Source: Spirochaetaceae bacterium
Lineage (GTDB): Bacteria > Spirochaetota > Spirochaetia > B11-G9
Reading direction: 5' to 3'
Assembly: GCA_030643345.1 (NCBI GenBank)
Contig: DAOWMA010000001.1
Coordinates: 1 to 29,683 of the forward strand
DNA: 29,683 bases
The position numbers and the translations under genes were made by a program. Positions 1 through 9,760 of the stretch are shown here, piece after piece. Each line of letters starts with the position of its first letter. Position 1 is the first letter of the stretch. Below the pieces are notes generated by a model. It did no database searches. It was not told the origin of the DNA and saw nothing but the letters and a program-made list of their open reading frames with translations.

Positions 1-722
1 GTTTCTTCAATCTTATAGGCTGCATTATTTGAGAATAATCTAATTTGATCACCAGTTGATAATCTCCCTTCGAACACCCTTATATGTATAATTACACCTC
101 TATAAGGATCATAATGAGAATCAAAGATTAATGCTTGAAGAGGGTTATCAGCATCACCCTTAGGCGGTGGTATATACTCCACAAGAGATTCAAGCAGGTC
201 CTCTACACCGGACCCTGTCTTTGCTGAAATAGGTACAGCAATATCAGGATCAAGTCCAAGTTCATGATCTATTTGATGCTTTACAAAATCTATGTCGGCA
301 CTTGCAAGATCAATTTTATTTATAACAGGTATTATCTCGAGATCATGTTCGATAGCCATATACATATTTGCAAGTGTTTGAGCTTCCACCCCCTGAGTTG
401 CATCAATCAAAAGAAGAGCACCTTCACATGAAGAGATGGCTCGTGAGACTTCATACGAAAAATCAACATGTCCGGGTGTATCAACCAGATTTAAAATATA
501 TTCTTCTCCAGCTGAGTTCGTAAAAGGAATAGTGACAGCCTGGGATTTTATGGTAATACCACGTTCTCTCTCAATATCCATACTGTCAAGAAGCTGATTT
601 TTAAATTTTCTCTCATCTACAATTCCGGCTAATTCAATGAATCTATCAGCAAGAGTAGATTTCCCATGGTCAATATGTGCAATTATGCAGAAATTCCTTA
701 TTCTGCTTTTATCTGTTTCCAT
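1..722 (-). CDS. lepA: Elongation factor 4 (LepA), N-terminal part
   Basis: Translational GTPase that binds ribosomes and assists translation under stress. The gene runs off the left edge, so only the first ~240 of about 600 codons are present. Reading from ATG at 722, the protein begins METDKSRIRNFCIIAHIDHG, which is the LepA opening. Visible GTPase motifs are G1 AHIDHGKST (residues 15-23), the G2 threonine near residue 57 in ERGIT, G3 DTPGH (81-85) and G4 NKID near residue 137. The phrase QLLDSMDIERERGITIK is typical of LepA and not of EF-G or EF-Tu. The region just upstream has only a weak GGGAAA ribosome site. The gene follows a two-component cluster on the same strand after a 42-nt gap. 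Identity is close to certain; the C-terminal domains cannot be seen. Confidence 0.95.
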   Translation of the reverse strand, partial: METDKSRIRNFCIIAHIDHGKSTLADRFIELAGIVDERKFKNQLLDSMDIERERGITIKSQAVTIPFTNSAGEEYILNLVDTPGHVDFSYEVSRAISSCEGALLLIDATQGVEAQTLANMYMAIEHDLEIIPVINKIDLASADIDFVKHQIDHELGLDPDIAVPISAKTGSGVEDLLESLVEYIPPPKGDADNPLQALIFDSHYDPYRGVIIHIRVFEGRLSTGDQIRLFSNNAAYKIEE

Positions 723-764
723 TATTATTTCCCGATATTCTCTGAATAGTGAGAGTTGAAGATA

Positions 765-2312
765 TTACGAATCCGGCATACCGTCAAGTGCATGTCTTAC
801 CATTGTTAAAAGATCTACAGTTTCAAATGGTTTAGGTAGAAACCCACCTCCTTCAATGTCTACACCCTTTTTTTTCACAACTTTACTCTCATATCCTGAA
901 ATATAGATCGTTTTAAATTCCTTGCCCATAGAATGGAGTCTGTCCGAAAGCTTTTTACCATTCATTAAAGGCATAAAAACATCTGCAATAAGTAAATCAA
1001 ATACCATATTATCATTTTCTGAAATAAGTAAAACTTCTCCGGGATTTGAAGCTTCTATAGTTTGATAACCATTTACAGAAAGCATTCTTACTACTATTTT
1101 CCTAACATCATCCTCATCTTCAACGATAAGGATAGTTTCGTCCCCTTTAAGTTTTTCAATTTGTTCTTCCGGTTTTTTTATTGGTAAAGTCTTTTCTGCA
1201 GTTGTTTCCAGATAAATTGTAAAGATAGTCCCTTTCCCATTTTCTGATTCAACATCAATATATCCACCACTTTGTTTAATAACTCCATACACAGTCGAAA
1301 GGCCAAGACCTGTCCCCTTGTTTACTGATTTTGTTGTAAAAAAGGGATCAAAAATGTGCTCTATATTCTCCGCCGGAATACCGATGCCATTATCTTTAAC
1401 ACTAATAGCAACATAATTCCCTTTAGGCACTAAACCAGTGGTAACAAGTAGATTAGCATCTAATCGGCATATCCTTGAATTTATTACAAGGTAACCACCC
1501 TCCTGCATTGCATCTTTTGCATTGAGAACAAGATTAAGTACAACCTGTTCAATTTGTGCCTGATCAATAAATACTGCCTGATACTCGTCAGCAGCAATAA
1601 TACTTAATGATATATTCTCGGGCAGGAGCCTGTTAATCATTCTTGATACATTTTCAATAATAATATTTATCTCAACAATTTCAGGATTTAACACCTGTTT
1701 TCTGCTGAATGCAAGCAGATGCTTTGTTAATGAATTGGCCTTAAGGGCTGCATTTCGGATACCATTAATTTCAGAAATAATATTCTCTCCATGAATAATT
1801 TTGTCCTCAATTAAAGTTGAATATCCGAGTATAACTGTCAATATATTGTTAAAATCATGTGCAATACCACCGGCCAAATCACCCACTGCTTTCATTTTTT
1901 CTGATTGTCTTAATTGTTGTTCAAGCTTACTTAGTTCATACTTCATCTTCGTACGATACAGTGCCATTTCTATAGCAACCCGTAGATTATTTGCCCCAAA
2001 TGGTTTTATCAGGTAACCAAAAGGTTCTACATGTTTTGCTCTTTCAATAATACCTTCATCTGAATATGCTGAAAGAATAATAAAGGGAATATTATATTTT
2101 TCATTTATAATAGCAGCAGTATCAATTCCGTCCAGAGGTCCCTGAAGCTTGATATCCATAATAATCAAATCCGGAATAAAATCTTTAATCTTTTCCAAAA
2201 CTTCTTCCCCGGAGGGAACGATTCCAGCAACAGAGTAACCTATTTTTTCAAGATTATTTTTAAGGTCCAGAGCAACAATGGCCTCATCTTCAACTATGAA
2301 TATACTAATCAT
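765..2312 (-). CDS. Hybrid histidine kinase, REC-HisKA-HATPase-REC
   Basis: A soluble 515-aa hybrid sensor kinase with no membrane segment. The N-terminal receiver (1-120) has acidic residues E8/D9, phospho-acceptor D53 (LIIMDI) and K103. A short coiled linker leads to a HisKA dimerisation domain with H152 in GGIAHDFNN. The HATPase domain has N264 in NLVLNAKDAM, the G1 box DNGIG (307-311), the F box FDPFFTTK and GTGLGL (333-338). A second receiver at 392-510 has D444 (LLIADVFMP) and K494. No dedicated sensor domain is visible, so input probably comes through phosphorylation of the first receiver, i.e. a phosphorelay. It is last in a three-gene group, 18 nt after the NarL-type regulator, with ATG at 2312 and an AGGGG ribosome site. 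Its first receiver closely resembles that of the kinase at 2983-4392, suggesting duplication. The signal is unknown. Confidence 0.88.
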   Translation of the reverse strand: MISIFIVEDEAIVALDLKNNLEKIGYSVAGIVPSGEEVLEKIKDFIPDLIIMDIKLQGPLDGIDTAAIINEKYNIPFIILSAYSDEGIIERAKHVEPFGYLIKPFGANNLRVAIEMALYRTKMKYELSKLEQQLRQSEKMKAVGDLAGGIAHDFNNILTVILGYSTLIEDKIIHGENIISEINGIRNAALKANSLTKHLLAFSRKQVLNPEIVEINIIIENVSRMINRLLPENISLSIIAADEYQAVFIDQAQIEQVVLNLVLNAKDAMQEGGYLVINSRICRLDANLLVTTGLVPKGNYVAISVKDNGIGIPAENIEHIFDPFFTTKSVNKGTGLGLSTVYGVIKQSGGYIDVESENGKGTIFTIYLETTAEKTLPIKKPEEQIEKLKGDETILIVEDEDDVRKIVVRMLSVNGYQTIEASNPGEVLLISENDNMVFDLLIADVFMPLMNGKKLSDRLHSMGKEFKTIYISGYESKVVKKKGVDIEGGGFLPKPFETVDLLTMVRHALDGMPDS

Positions 2313-2330
2313 CCCGGTCCCCTGTATTAA

Positions 2331-2975
2331 TTATTGATTATTCAATCTCCACTCAGTTGCAAATTGTATTAACCTGGTTGAATCTTTTATATTTAACTTT
2401 GTTTTAATATGAGATTTATATGTTTCAATAGTTTTTATACTAAGAAAAAGATCTTCCGCTATCTTTTTTGTTGTAATACCATGTCCAACCATTTCAAAAA
2501 CTTCAAATTCGCGATCGCTTAACAGCTCAACTGCAGGTATAGAATTGTTATTCCCTGAAACAATTTTGTTAAGCATTTTTTTCTGCATATTGGGACTTAG
2601 ATAAATTCCACCATCAAGGACCTGATGTATTGCAGTTAAAATAGACTCTGTTGCTTCACTTTTCATTATATAGCCTTTTGCTCCTGCACGTATAACCCTT
2701 TCAGCATAAACATTTTCATCATGGAGCGAGACAACAATTATCATCATTGAAGGATACAGCTTTTTTATATCCTTTATAAGCTCAAGTCCACTTCCCCCTT
2801 TTAAAGAGAGATCAATGAGAACAAGATCAGGTTTTTCTCTTTCCAGGATTTCATGAGCAATAAAGGTAGTTTCAGCTTCACCAACTGTACAGATATCCTC
2901 TTCAAAGTTGATAAGCTGCACCATACCCCTTCTTACGATAGGATGGTCTTCAACTATTACAATTTTTTTCTTCAT
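2331..2975 (-). CDS. NarL/LuxR-type response regulator
   Basis: A 214-aa DNA-binding response regulator. The receiver (1-120) has E9/D10 (VIVEDHPIVRRGM), phospho-acceptor D55 (LVLIDLSL), S83 and K105 in GYIMKSE. The C-terminal LuxR-type helix-turn-helix (about 150-210) contains LLSDREFEVF and a recognition helix in SIKTIETYKSHIKTKL. The start codon is 7 nt after the stop of the upstream HisKA_3-type kinase, and that stop lies inside the GAGG ribosome site, so the two are translationally coupled. HisKA_3 kinases normally pair with NarL-type regulators, so the gene at 2983-4392 is the natural partner. Target genes cannot be read from the sequence; the adjacent HtrA and TPR genes are candidates by inference only. 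Confidence 0.9.
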   Translation of the reverse strand: MKKKIVIVEDHPIVRRGMVQLINFEEDICTVGEAETTFIAHEILEREKPDLVLIDLSLKGGSGLELIKDIKKLYPSMMIIVVSLHDENVYAERVIRAGAKGYIMKSEATESILTAIHQVLDGGIYLSPNMQKKMLNKIVSGNNNSIPAVELLSDREFEVFEMVGHGITTKKIAEDLFLSIKTIETYKSHIKTKLNIKDSTRLIQFATEWRLNNQ

Positions 2976-2982
2976 TAAAGCC

Positions 2983-4392
2983 TCATGACTGCATTATGGG
3001 TACTCTGCAAGTTACTTTCGTACCTTCTCCCTTATTTCCAATAATCGTTATTTTCCCGTCAATTACATTTGTCCGGTATTTTAGAATACTCAACCCTAAT
3101 CCTTTTCTATTATTTGCGCTGTCAATAAATTGTCCGGTACCATTATCAGATATCTGTAAACATATCTCTGAATCCTTTACTGTCAAAGACAGTTTAATAA
3201 TAGACGCATTAGAATGTTTTATAGAATTCGTAAGTGCTTCCTGAGCAATATGATATAACTGGGTAATGGTGGTATTCTTTTTTATAATCATATCAGTTTC
3301 TTCATCGATTTCATACATTATATCAATACCGTAGAGATTCACATAAAAGGATATCAGTTCCTCCAGAGCAGCAGATATCCCTTGATTTTTAATATTTCCA
3401 CTTATAAGATTTCTGGCCAGATTTTTTGTCAAATTAACAGCATCTTTCGTATCCATAGTAATATTATGGACCATATCTGCTTCTGTTGACAAATCTTTAT
3501 ACCGAAGACTATTCTCGAGGACCTTTAACTGGAACATAAGCCCGGTTAAATGCTGACCCAGATTATCATGAAGATCCCGGCCTATTCTACGACTTTCTTT
3601 TTCTGATATTTTAAGAATTTCTTTTTCCATATGCCTCTTTTCAGTTATATCATGGGCAATAATAGAAACACCTGTTATCTTTTCCAGATTATTCTTAATT
3701 GGAGAGATTTTTAATGAAATATTCAGGATTTCTCCCTTCTTGTTCTGCCTGACTGTATCGTAATGATCTATTTCAATACCCATTTTCACCCTGTCCAGAT
3801 TCCCGGGTATCTCATTGGGGAATGAGTCAGGTGTAAGAATAGATAATTTTTTTCCAATTACCTCATGTAACTCATATCCAAAAATATCAAAAGCTCCTTT
3901 ATTCCAGCTTATTATAGTTCCATCCATGGTTGCACCAATAACAGCATCATTAATGCTCTTTAAAGTTACTGATAAAAGCTCCTCTTTCTCCCTTACCTCC
4001 GCTTCCATTTTACTTCGGTAAATAGCCATTTCTATAGTGGTATATAGATTTTTTAAATTGGTTGTTTTTGCAATAAAACCATAGGCTCCGGTTTTTTTTG
4101 CTCTGGAAATTGTTACTTCATCAGAGAGTGACGTTAAATAAATAACTGGAATATAATATTTACGTCCTATCTCCTTTGCAGTCTCAATGCCATCCATATC
4201 ACCTTTAATACGAATATCCATTAAAACCAGGTCCGGAGCAGTATTTACTAAAATTTCAAGAGCTTTATTACCTGTACATGCATAAGGAAGAACGTTATAA
4301 CCCAATTTACGAAGCCTTGATATAAGACCTTCAGCTATAATAACCTCATCCTCTACGACCAGTATTGTATTTTTTTCGAATTCGCCTTCCAA
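2983..4392 (-). CDS. REC-PAS-HisKA_3 sensor histidine kinase
   Basis: A soluble 469-aa kinase. The order is receiver (5-125; D59 in LVLMDI, K109 in GFIAKT), PAS domain (about 135-255, with SWNKGAFDIFGY and a PAC end at IAHDITEKR), then a NarX-like HisKA_3 transmitter with H275 in RRIGRDLHDNLGQHLTGL. The HATPase domain has N389 in EALTNSIKHSNAS, the G1 box DNGTG (416-420) and GLGL (431-434). There is no transmembrane segment, so the PAS pocket or the receiver must carry the signal. The frame opens with TTG at 4392 and only a weak GGTG upstream, so the exact start is uncertain by a few codons. It lies 21 nt after the HtrA gene and is coupled to the NarL-type regulator downstream, its likely phosphotransfer partner. 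Confidence 0.88.
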   Translation of the reverse strand: MEGEFEKNTILVVEDEVIIAEGLISRLRKLGYNVLPYACTGNKALEILVNTAPDLVLMDIRIKGDMDGIETAKEIGRKYYIPVIYLTSLSDEVTISRAKKTGAYGFIAKTTNLKNLYTTIEMAIYRSKMEAEVREKEELLSVTLKSINDAVIGATMDGTIISWNKGAFDIFGYELHEVIGKKLSILTPDSFPNEIPGNLDRVKMGIEIDHYDTVRQNKKGEILNISLKISPIKNNLEKITGVSIIAHDITEKRHMEKEILKISEKESRRIGRDLHDNLGQHLTGLMFQLKVLENSLRYKDLSTEADMVHNITMDTKDAVNLTKNLARNLISGNIKNQGISAALEELISFYVNLYGIDIMYEIDEETDMIIKKNTTITQLYHIAQEALTNSIKHSNASIIKLSLTVKDSEICLQISDNGTGQFIDSANNRKGLGLSILKYRTNVIDGKITIIGNKGEGTKVTCRVPIMQS

Positions 4393-4413
4393 GTTACACC
4401 CATTCTGATAAAA

Positions 4414-6180
4414 TTAAATAAAATTAGAGGTCCCTAAATAAGCACCTAACTGAACACCACTTTCAAGAAAACCGGCCTTTCTTTTCTTTATTCTTATCTG
4501 CATTATAATAAGTTTCTGATCATCAATTACTTCCCATTTTTTTATGCTGAAAGGATCATTTACTGAAAGACCTGTTTCATCAGCAATAGTCCCTGGAAAA
4601 ACATCAGTAACAATATATTCTGAACCAAAAATAGATTCAGAAATACTGTTTACGGTCATACCAAATACAGGTGGAATAAGATTTTCTTTTACATCAATTT
4701 GTGATGCTTCAAGAAGCGGAAAATCCGGTCTGCTTCCCAAAGCTATTATACCGGACATCTTCACTCCATCACTAATCCAATCCATCTGTATTGCCATATC
4801 AGGTTCCAACTTAAGAAAAATTTTATTTACATCTTCAATTTTCTTTATTTTATTACCCATTATATTTGTAATAATATCGTTATCCTTCAAACCGGCTCTG
4901 GATCCGTTACCTCCCGGTATTTTATAAATGACTCGAAGTCCCTCATCATCCTCTTTAACAGCCAGGCCAAGAAATGGGTGGCTAACACGCCCTCCCTTAT
5001 ATAATGATGGAATAAGGGGAACCAGGAACTCTCCCGGAATAGCAAAATTAATACCCTCAAATTGCTCAATTCCAGCAAAAACAACTCCTACAAGTTCACC
5101 ATCAGAATCAATCAAAGGGCCTCCACTGTTTCCATGGTTAATAGGAACATCAACCTGAATAACACTGCCCATTTGAAGAAATTTGCGCCCGGAAGCACTG
5201 ATAATCCCGGATGTTATTGTATTTTCCAACCCACCAGGTGATCCTATTGCAATAATAGGGGTACCTGGATAATACTCTTTCCCTTCTGAAAATGAGAAAA
5301 TTATTTCCGGTTCAATTTCAACCTTCAATAAAGCAATATCAAAAGCTTTATCCCATCCAACTACTTTTGCAGGTATTTTCTTATCAGGTTCATCCCAAAG
5401 ACGTATATACAAACGCGAAAAGCCTTCAAATTCAGGATCAACTTCACTCTCTATAACATGATAGTTTGTAAGAAGGTAACCATTCTTATCTATAAAAAAA
5501 CCGCTGCCAATGACACCGTCAGGGATTCCTATACCGCTTTCAATCCTCATTCCGCGATTAACCCATATAGTAACTGTACCCTTCAGAAAATCGATTTTTC
5601 GAAGATCATTGTTAAAATTTTCCGGATTCATGCCTAAATCCAGTGAACGGCTGGAAGATTCCTTAAGCAGTTTCCTGATAAAACTCTTATCACCTCCAGC
5701 CCTTACCAAATCCATTAATTTAATAATCTCCATATCTGTTAGTAAACTAAGATTAAGATCATTCCTGGCTATAGATGATTTCAATGCAGCAGAAACTTTT
5801 TTATCATCATTAAATAACATAGAACTTATTAGAAGATTATAGTTCCAATCTCCTGATAATTCTATATTTGCCTGTTCAGCTGTAAGAAACAATGAAGCAG
5901 CCTTTAAAAAATTTTTTTCTTCTATCTCCCTGGTGAAAAGTTTATTAATCAATAAAGAAGCCTTATTAAATAAGATTTCTGTCTGCTTTTTATCATCATC
6001 TGTACCTGTACGTTTTAGAGTTGAGATATCCTGTAAAACACAAGCAATCTTTTCTTCCCTTATATTATTTTCTATTTTTGCAATTGTTAAATCTTCAAGA
6101 GATTGCATATCTACACGGGAAGGACCAATGGCACATGAAATTATTAATGGTAGTGCAACAATAAAAAGAGTAAATTTCAT
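4414..6180 (-). CDS. HtrA/DegP-like trypsin-fold serine protease, probable lipoprotein
   Basis: A 588-aa exported S1C-type protease. It starts with a short hydrophobic segment ending in a lipobox-like LIISC, so Cys16 is a probable lipidation site and the enzyme would sit on the periplasmic face of a membrane. Residues 25-200 are a helical region with no clear family, longer than the usual DegP N-terminus. The protease domain carries the full catalytic triad: H241 (LLTNYHVIES), D281 (DKAFDIALLKV) and S352 (NHGNSGGPLI). A PDZ domain follows (about 400-480, PFLGLAV with GSRAGLKDNDII); a second, weaker PDZ-like region covers 505-570. The start overlaps the end of the upstream secreted TPR gene (3-nt spacing), so the two are one transcription unit. 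Likely role is quality control or signalling proteolysis in the envelope. Confidence 0.85.
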   Translation of the reverse strand: MKFTLFIVALPLIISCAIGPSRVDMQSLEDLTIAKIENNIREEKIACVLQDISTLKRTGTDDDKKQTEILFNKASLLINKLFTREIEEKNFLKAASLFLTAEQANIELSGDWNYNLLISSMLFNDDKKVSAALKSSIARNDLNLSLLTDMEIIKLMDLVRAGGDKSFIRKLLKESSSRSLDLGMNPENFNNDLRKIDFLKGTVTIWVNRGMRIESGIGIPDGVIGSGFFIDKNGYLLTNYHVIESEVDPEFEGFSRLYIRLWDEPDKKIPAKVVGWDKAFDIALLKVEIEPEIIFSFSEGKEYYPGTPIIAIGSPGGLENTITSGIISASGRKFLQMGSVIQVDVPINHGNSGGPLIDSDGELVGVVFAGIEQFEGINFAIPGEFLVPLIPSLYKGGRVSHPFLGLAVKEDDEGLRVIYKIPGGNGSRAGLKDNDIITNIMGNKIKKIEDVNKIFLKLEPDMAIQMDWISDGVKMSGIIALGSRPDFPLLEASQIDVKENLIPPVFGMTVNSISESIFGSEYIVTDVFPGTIADETGLSVNDPFSIKKWEVIDDQKLIIMQIRIKKRKAGFLESGVQLGAYLGTSNFI

Positions 6181-6182
6181 AA

Positions 6183-7838
6183 TTATTTTATATCTCCATT
6201 AATCTCAAAAATTGTATCAAAATCCCCATTGAGTTCAGTTGACAATTCTTTGTAGATGATTCCATTTTCATAGCGCTCCCGTGAATCCACTAACCCGTCC
6301 TCATTAAAATCCCAGTTTCGTACAAAACCATTCTTATAGTCTTCTATATATTCTGGAATACCATTGTTATTTACATCAAATAAAACAGTTTGAAGTAATC
6401 CATCCTTGTATTTATATGTAGTATCGAATACACCATCACTGTCTAAATCTCTAAAAACTGTAATAAGAACAGAGTTCATAAAATGTCGTTCTATTACCCT
6501 TACTCCATCAGAATTAAAAATATTTTCAATACTTTCATCCGCTCCCATCCAAACATATTTTGACTCTAAACCTTTATCAAAATTATTTACACTTTTTTCA
6601 GCAGACGCAGCGGTTAAAACGCTGCTGTCAGGTAAACTGATGTTATCCAGAATAGACGGGACATCTTTTATAATATCCAAAGGAATTTTTATTATATCCA
6701 GTGAAAGTGAATATGGAACTAATTGATATTCAATTTGTGATTTATCATCAGATACAGTAACATGTATAAGGTTTGGATATGATTTGTAAGAAAAAGTAAT
6801 TGTTTTTCCCATCTCTTTAATTTCAAGTCTAACAGAAGACTCTTTCCACTCTACTGCATAATTAGTATTCTGATTACTGTTAAAACTAAAAGAAATCAGA
6901 TTCCCCATATTATACAAAGCCTCAGTGTCAGGAAAACCATTATTATCAATATCATAATTTATAGTTAATTTTATCAAACCAAGTTGTTTTAAAAATAACT
7001 GCTTATTTTTCTCATCTGAGAGAAGATTATAAACTCTGATTAATTCCTTATGATCAACAACAGAATTCTCAGGATACAGCTCCTCCAGAAGTTTTCCCAG
7101 CATGTCAGTTCTATTACAGATAGTACTAATCCTGTAAAAACGGTCCTCACCCCAGCGGTTCTTATAATAATCTACAAGAAAACCGCATTTTGATGAATCT
7201 CTGATTATAAGCTGAACTACATCTTTTGAAAAATAATCTGATGGATCGCCAGAAATGAGAATCTTTTCTGCCTTTAAACGCCATTCATGATCGTAGACAG
7301 CCATTATCAACTGTGGATACCTATCGTAAGGAGCAGCTTCAAGAAGATTCTCTGCTGCTTCTAAAGCTTCGACAATCTTTCCAAGGCCAAGAGCCAGTCG
7401 TATAAATATTTCAGTAGAAAATGAACTATTAGGCAGATCATTACTAAAAGGAAGTAAATTAATATAGGCTGATTCAATATCTCCTGTCTGGTACATATAT
7501 TTCGATAAATATGCCCTGGCTGTCATCTCGTTAAAATACTTCCATTTATCTGCAATTATTGCATTAGAAAGATCACTGGCAGAAGAGTCTTTAACCCCGG
7601 ACATCCGGCCTGATACCCCTCTGATAAAAAGAGCATCAGAGCTTGTATTAAAAAACATTAAAGAAATATCCGCAAGGGAATATGCTTCCTCATAATTACC
7701 GGAACCAAACAACTCTACAGCATGCTCCAGGTATATACCTGCAAGCAAATCATCAGGGGCCTTATCAGCTACAGCTGATATCATGGAGAAAGAAAACAGG
7801 TAAAAAATCACCATTAACAAAAATAATCTTTTATTCAT
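6183..7838 (-). CDS. Secreted TPR protein with C-terminal DxDxDG-type repeats
   Basis: A 551-aa protein of unknown function. Residues 5-24 form a signal peptide (hydrophobic core, then AVADKA). The N-terminal third (about 30-200) is helical with TPR-like repeats such as LEHAVELFGSGNYEEAYSLA. The C-terminal half contains four short acidic loops that look like EF-hand or thrombospondin-type calcium loops: DIDNNGFPDTE (296-306), DLDSDGVFD (464-472), DVNNNGIPE (488-496) and DFNEDGLVD (510-518), each followed by an aromatic-rich strand (TYKY, YIEDY, RERY). It precedes the HtrA-type protease with almost no gap, so the two probably work together in the periplasm. The sequence shows an exported, probably metal-binding scaffold; the biological role cannot be assigned. 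Confidence 0.7.
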   Translation of the reverse strand: MNKRLFLLMVIFYLFSFSMISAVADKAPDDLLAGIYLEHAVELFGSGNYEEAYSLADISLMFFNTSSDALFIRGVSGRMSGVKDSSASDLSNAIIADKWKYFNEMTARAYLSKYMYQTGDIESAYINLLPFSNDLPNSSFSTEIFIRLALGLGKIVEALEAAENLLEAAPYDRYPQLIMAVYDHEWRLKAEKILISGDPSDYFSKDVVQLIIRDSSKCGFLVDYYKNRWGEDRFYRISTICNRTDMLGKLLEELYPENSVVDHKELIRVYNLLSDEKNKQLFLKQLGLIKLTINYDIDNNGFPDTEALYNMGNLISFSFNSNQNTNYAVEWKESSVRLEIKEMGKTITFSYKSYPNLIHVTVSDDKSQIEYQLVPYSLSLDIIKIPLDIIKDVPSILDNISLPDSSVLTAASAEKSVNNFDKGLESKYVWMGADESIENIFNSDGVRVIERHFMNSVLITVFRDLDSDGVFDTTYKYKDGLLQTVLFDVNNNGIPEYIEDYKNGFVRNWDFNEDGLVDSRERYENGIIYKELSTELNGDFDTIFEINGDIK

Positions 7839-7882
7839 ACTGATACTCTACCACAAATCAGATACAATTCAAAACAGGAATT

Positions 7883-9760
7883 TTATTCAGCCTTTCCTTT
7901 TTTGGTATCTTCTATGCCAATAAGCAACTTAATATCTTTATCATCCAATGTTTCTTTAGAAATCAGCTCTTCAGCAATTAATTTTAACTGGTCCAGATTA
8001 TCTGTCAGGATTTTACGGGTAGCGGCAAGAGATTCATCAAGAATCATTGCAATTTCAGTATCAATCTTTTTGGCAGTTTCTTCAGAATAATCTTTATGTC
8101 TTGCAATTTCTTTCCCGATAAAGATAGGTTCTTCCTCCTGACCAAAAGATATAAATTTAAAAGTATCTGACATACCCCATTCAGTAACCATACGACGGGC
8201 TATATTTGTTGCCTGCTGAATATCATTTTGAGTTCCGGTTGTTGTCTGTCCATAGATAATTTCTTCGGCAATATACCCACCCATAGTAATTTTAATTCTA
8301 TCAAGAAGCCAGCTTTTATCCTTGGAATATGATTCCTTTTCAGGAAGAGATATGGCCATACCCATGGCACGCCCTCTTGGGATTATAGTAACCTTATGAA
8401 GAGGGTCAGTATGTTGAAGATGATAATGGAGCAATGCATGCCCGGCTTCATGATATGCTGTAGCTCTTTTGTCTTCAACAGAAATAATTTTCGATTTACG
8501 TGCAATACCCATAAGCAATTTATCTCTTGCTTCTTCAAGGTGTTCTAAACTTACAGTCTTGGAATCTTCTCTGGCTGCAAAAAGTGCCGCCTCATTTACA
8601 AGATTTGCCAAATCTGCTCCGGACATACCAGGTGTAGCTTTTGCAATTCTGTTTATATCAACATTCTTAGTAAGGGGAATCTTTTTTGAATGGATTATTA
8701 GAATAGCTTCACGCTCCCTAACATCAGGAAGATCAACAACAACCTGTCTGTCAAACCTACCTGGTCTAAGTAATGCCGGGTCAAGAACATCAGGCCTGTT
8801 TGTAGCAGCAATAATGATTACACCGGTTTTTGTATCAAAACCATCCATTTCAACAAGCATCTGATTAAGAGTCTGCTCTCTTTCATCATTCCCACCACCA
8901 TATCCGGCACCTCTCGTCCGACCAACGGCATCAAGCTCATCAATAAATATAATACAGGGAGCATTTTTCCGCCCCTGCTCAAACAGATCTCTTACTCTGC
9001 TGGCACCTACACCTACAAACATTTCAACAAAATCGGAACCGGACATATGAAAGAATGGAACTCCTGCTTCTCCGGCTACGGCCTTTGCCATAAGAGTCTT
9101 GCCTGTTCCGGGCATACCTACAAGGAGAACACCCTTAGGTATCTTTGCTCCAATATTTGTAAATTTTGTCGGAGTTTTTAGAAATTCAACAACTTCTGTT
9201 AATTCATATTTAGCTTCGTCCTGTCCGGCCACATCAGCAAAAGTAATATTCTCAAGTTCAGAATGATATTTCTTTGCACGACTCTTGCCAAATGAGAAGG
9301 CTTTATTTCCTCCACCCTGGAACTGACGAAGCATAAACCAGAAAAAACCGACAAACAAAAGCCATGGAAGAAGTTCAAGAATAACCTGACCAACAGAAAC
9401 AGCCTTGGGAGCTCCTGTTATTTTAACTCCCATCTCCCTTAATTGTGACATAAGATGATCATCATAATATGGTATTCTGGTTTTAAAAACTGTATATTCT
9501 CCACCTGAAGCACTTGAAAGGGTCCCATTAATTTCATTACTATCAAGAATCTTAACTGCTTCAATCTCTCCCTGCTCAAGATATGATAAAAAAACCGAAT
9601 ATGGAATTTCAACATCTACACTATTTTCATTCACCATAAAAAGAAGTACAAACATTACTACAAGAGATAATAAGAAGAATAGTGCAAACTTATTCTTGTT
9701 AAAATTAAATTTCATGTTATTAGGTTCTTTATTTTCAGGCGGTTTATTTTCATTATTCAC
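7883..9760 (-). CDS. ftsH: ATP-dependent zinc metalloprotease FtsH
   Basis: A membrane-anchored AAA+ protease (625 aa) that degrades misfolded and regulatory proteins at the cytoplasmic membrane. Transmembrane helices lie at about 24-42 and 126-146, enclosing a small periplasmic domain. The AAA module has Walker A GMPGTGKT (215-222), Walker B IIFIDELDAVG and the second region of homology ATNRPDVLDPALLRPGRFDR. The peptidase site is HEAGH (437-441), with D513 in TGTQNDIQQAT as the third zinc ligand. The start is GTG at 9758-9760, overlapping the TGA of tilS (GTGA) with GGAG 8 nt upstream; the ATG at codon 16 lacks a ribosome site. The tilS-ftsH order is widely conserved, and here it ends the rplY-pth-tilS-ftsH string. 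Confidence 0.97.
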   Translation of the reverse strand: MNNENKPPENKEPNNMKFNFNKNKFALFFLLSLVVMFVLLFMVNENSVDVEIPYSVFLSYLEQGEIEAVKILDSNEINGTLSSASGGEYTVFKTRIPYYDDHLMSQLREMGVKITGAPKAVSVGQVILELLPWLLFVGFFWFMLRQFQGGGNKAFSFGKSRAKKYHSELENITFADVAGQDEAKYELTEVVEFLKTPTKFTNIGAKIPKGVLLVGMPGTGKTLMAKAVAGEAGVPFFHMSGSDFVEMFVGVGASRVRDLFEQGRKNAPCIIFIDELDAVGRTRGAGYGGGNDEREQTLNQMLVEMDGFDTKTGVIIIAATNRPDVLDPALLRPGRFDRQVVVDLPDVREREAILIIHSKKIPLTKNVDINRIAKATPGMSGADLANLVNEAALFAAREDSKTVSLEHLEEARDKLLMGIARKSKIISVEDKRATAYHEAGHALLHYHLQHTDPLHKVTIIPRGRAMGMAISLPEKESYSKDKSWLLDRIKITMGGYIAEEIIYGQTTTGTQNDIQQATNIARRMVTEWGMSDTFKFISFGQEEEPIFIGKEIARHKDYSEETAKKIDTEIAMILDESLAATRKILTDNLDQLKLIAEELISKETLDDKDIKLLIGIEDTKKGKAE

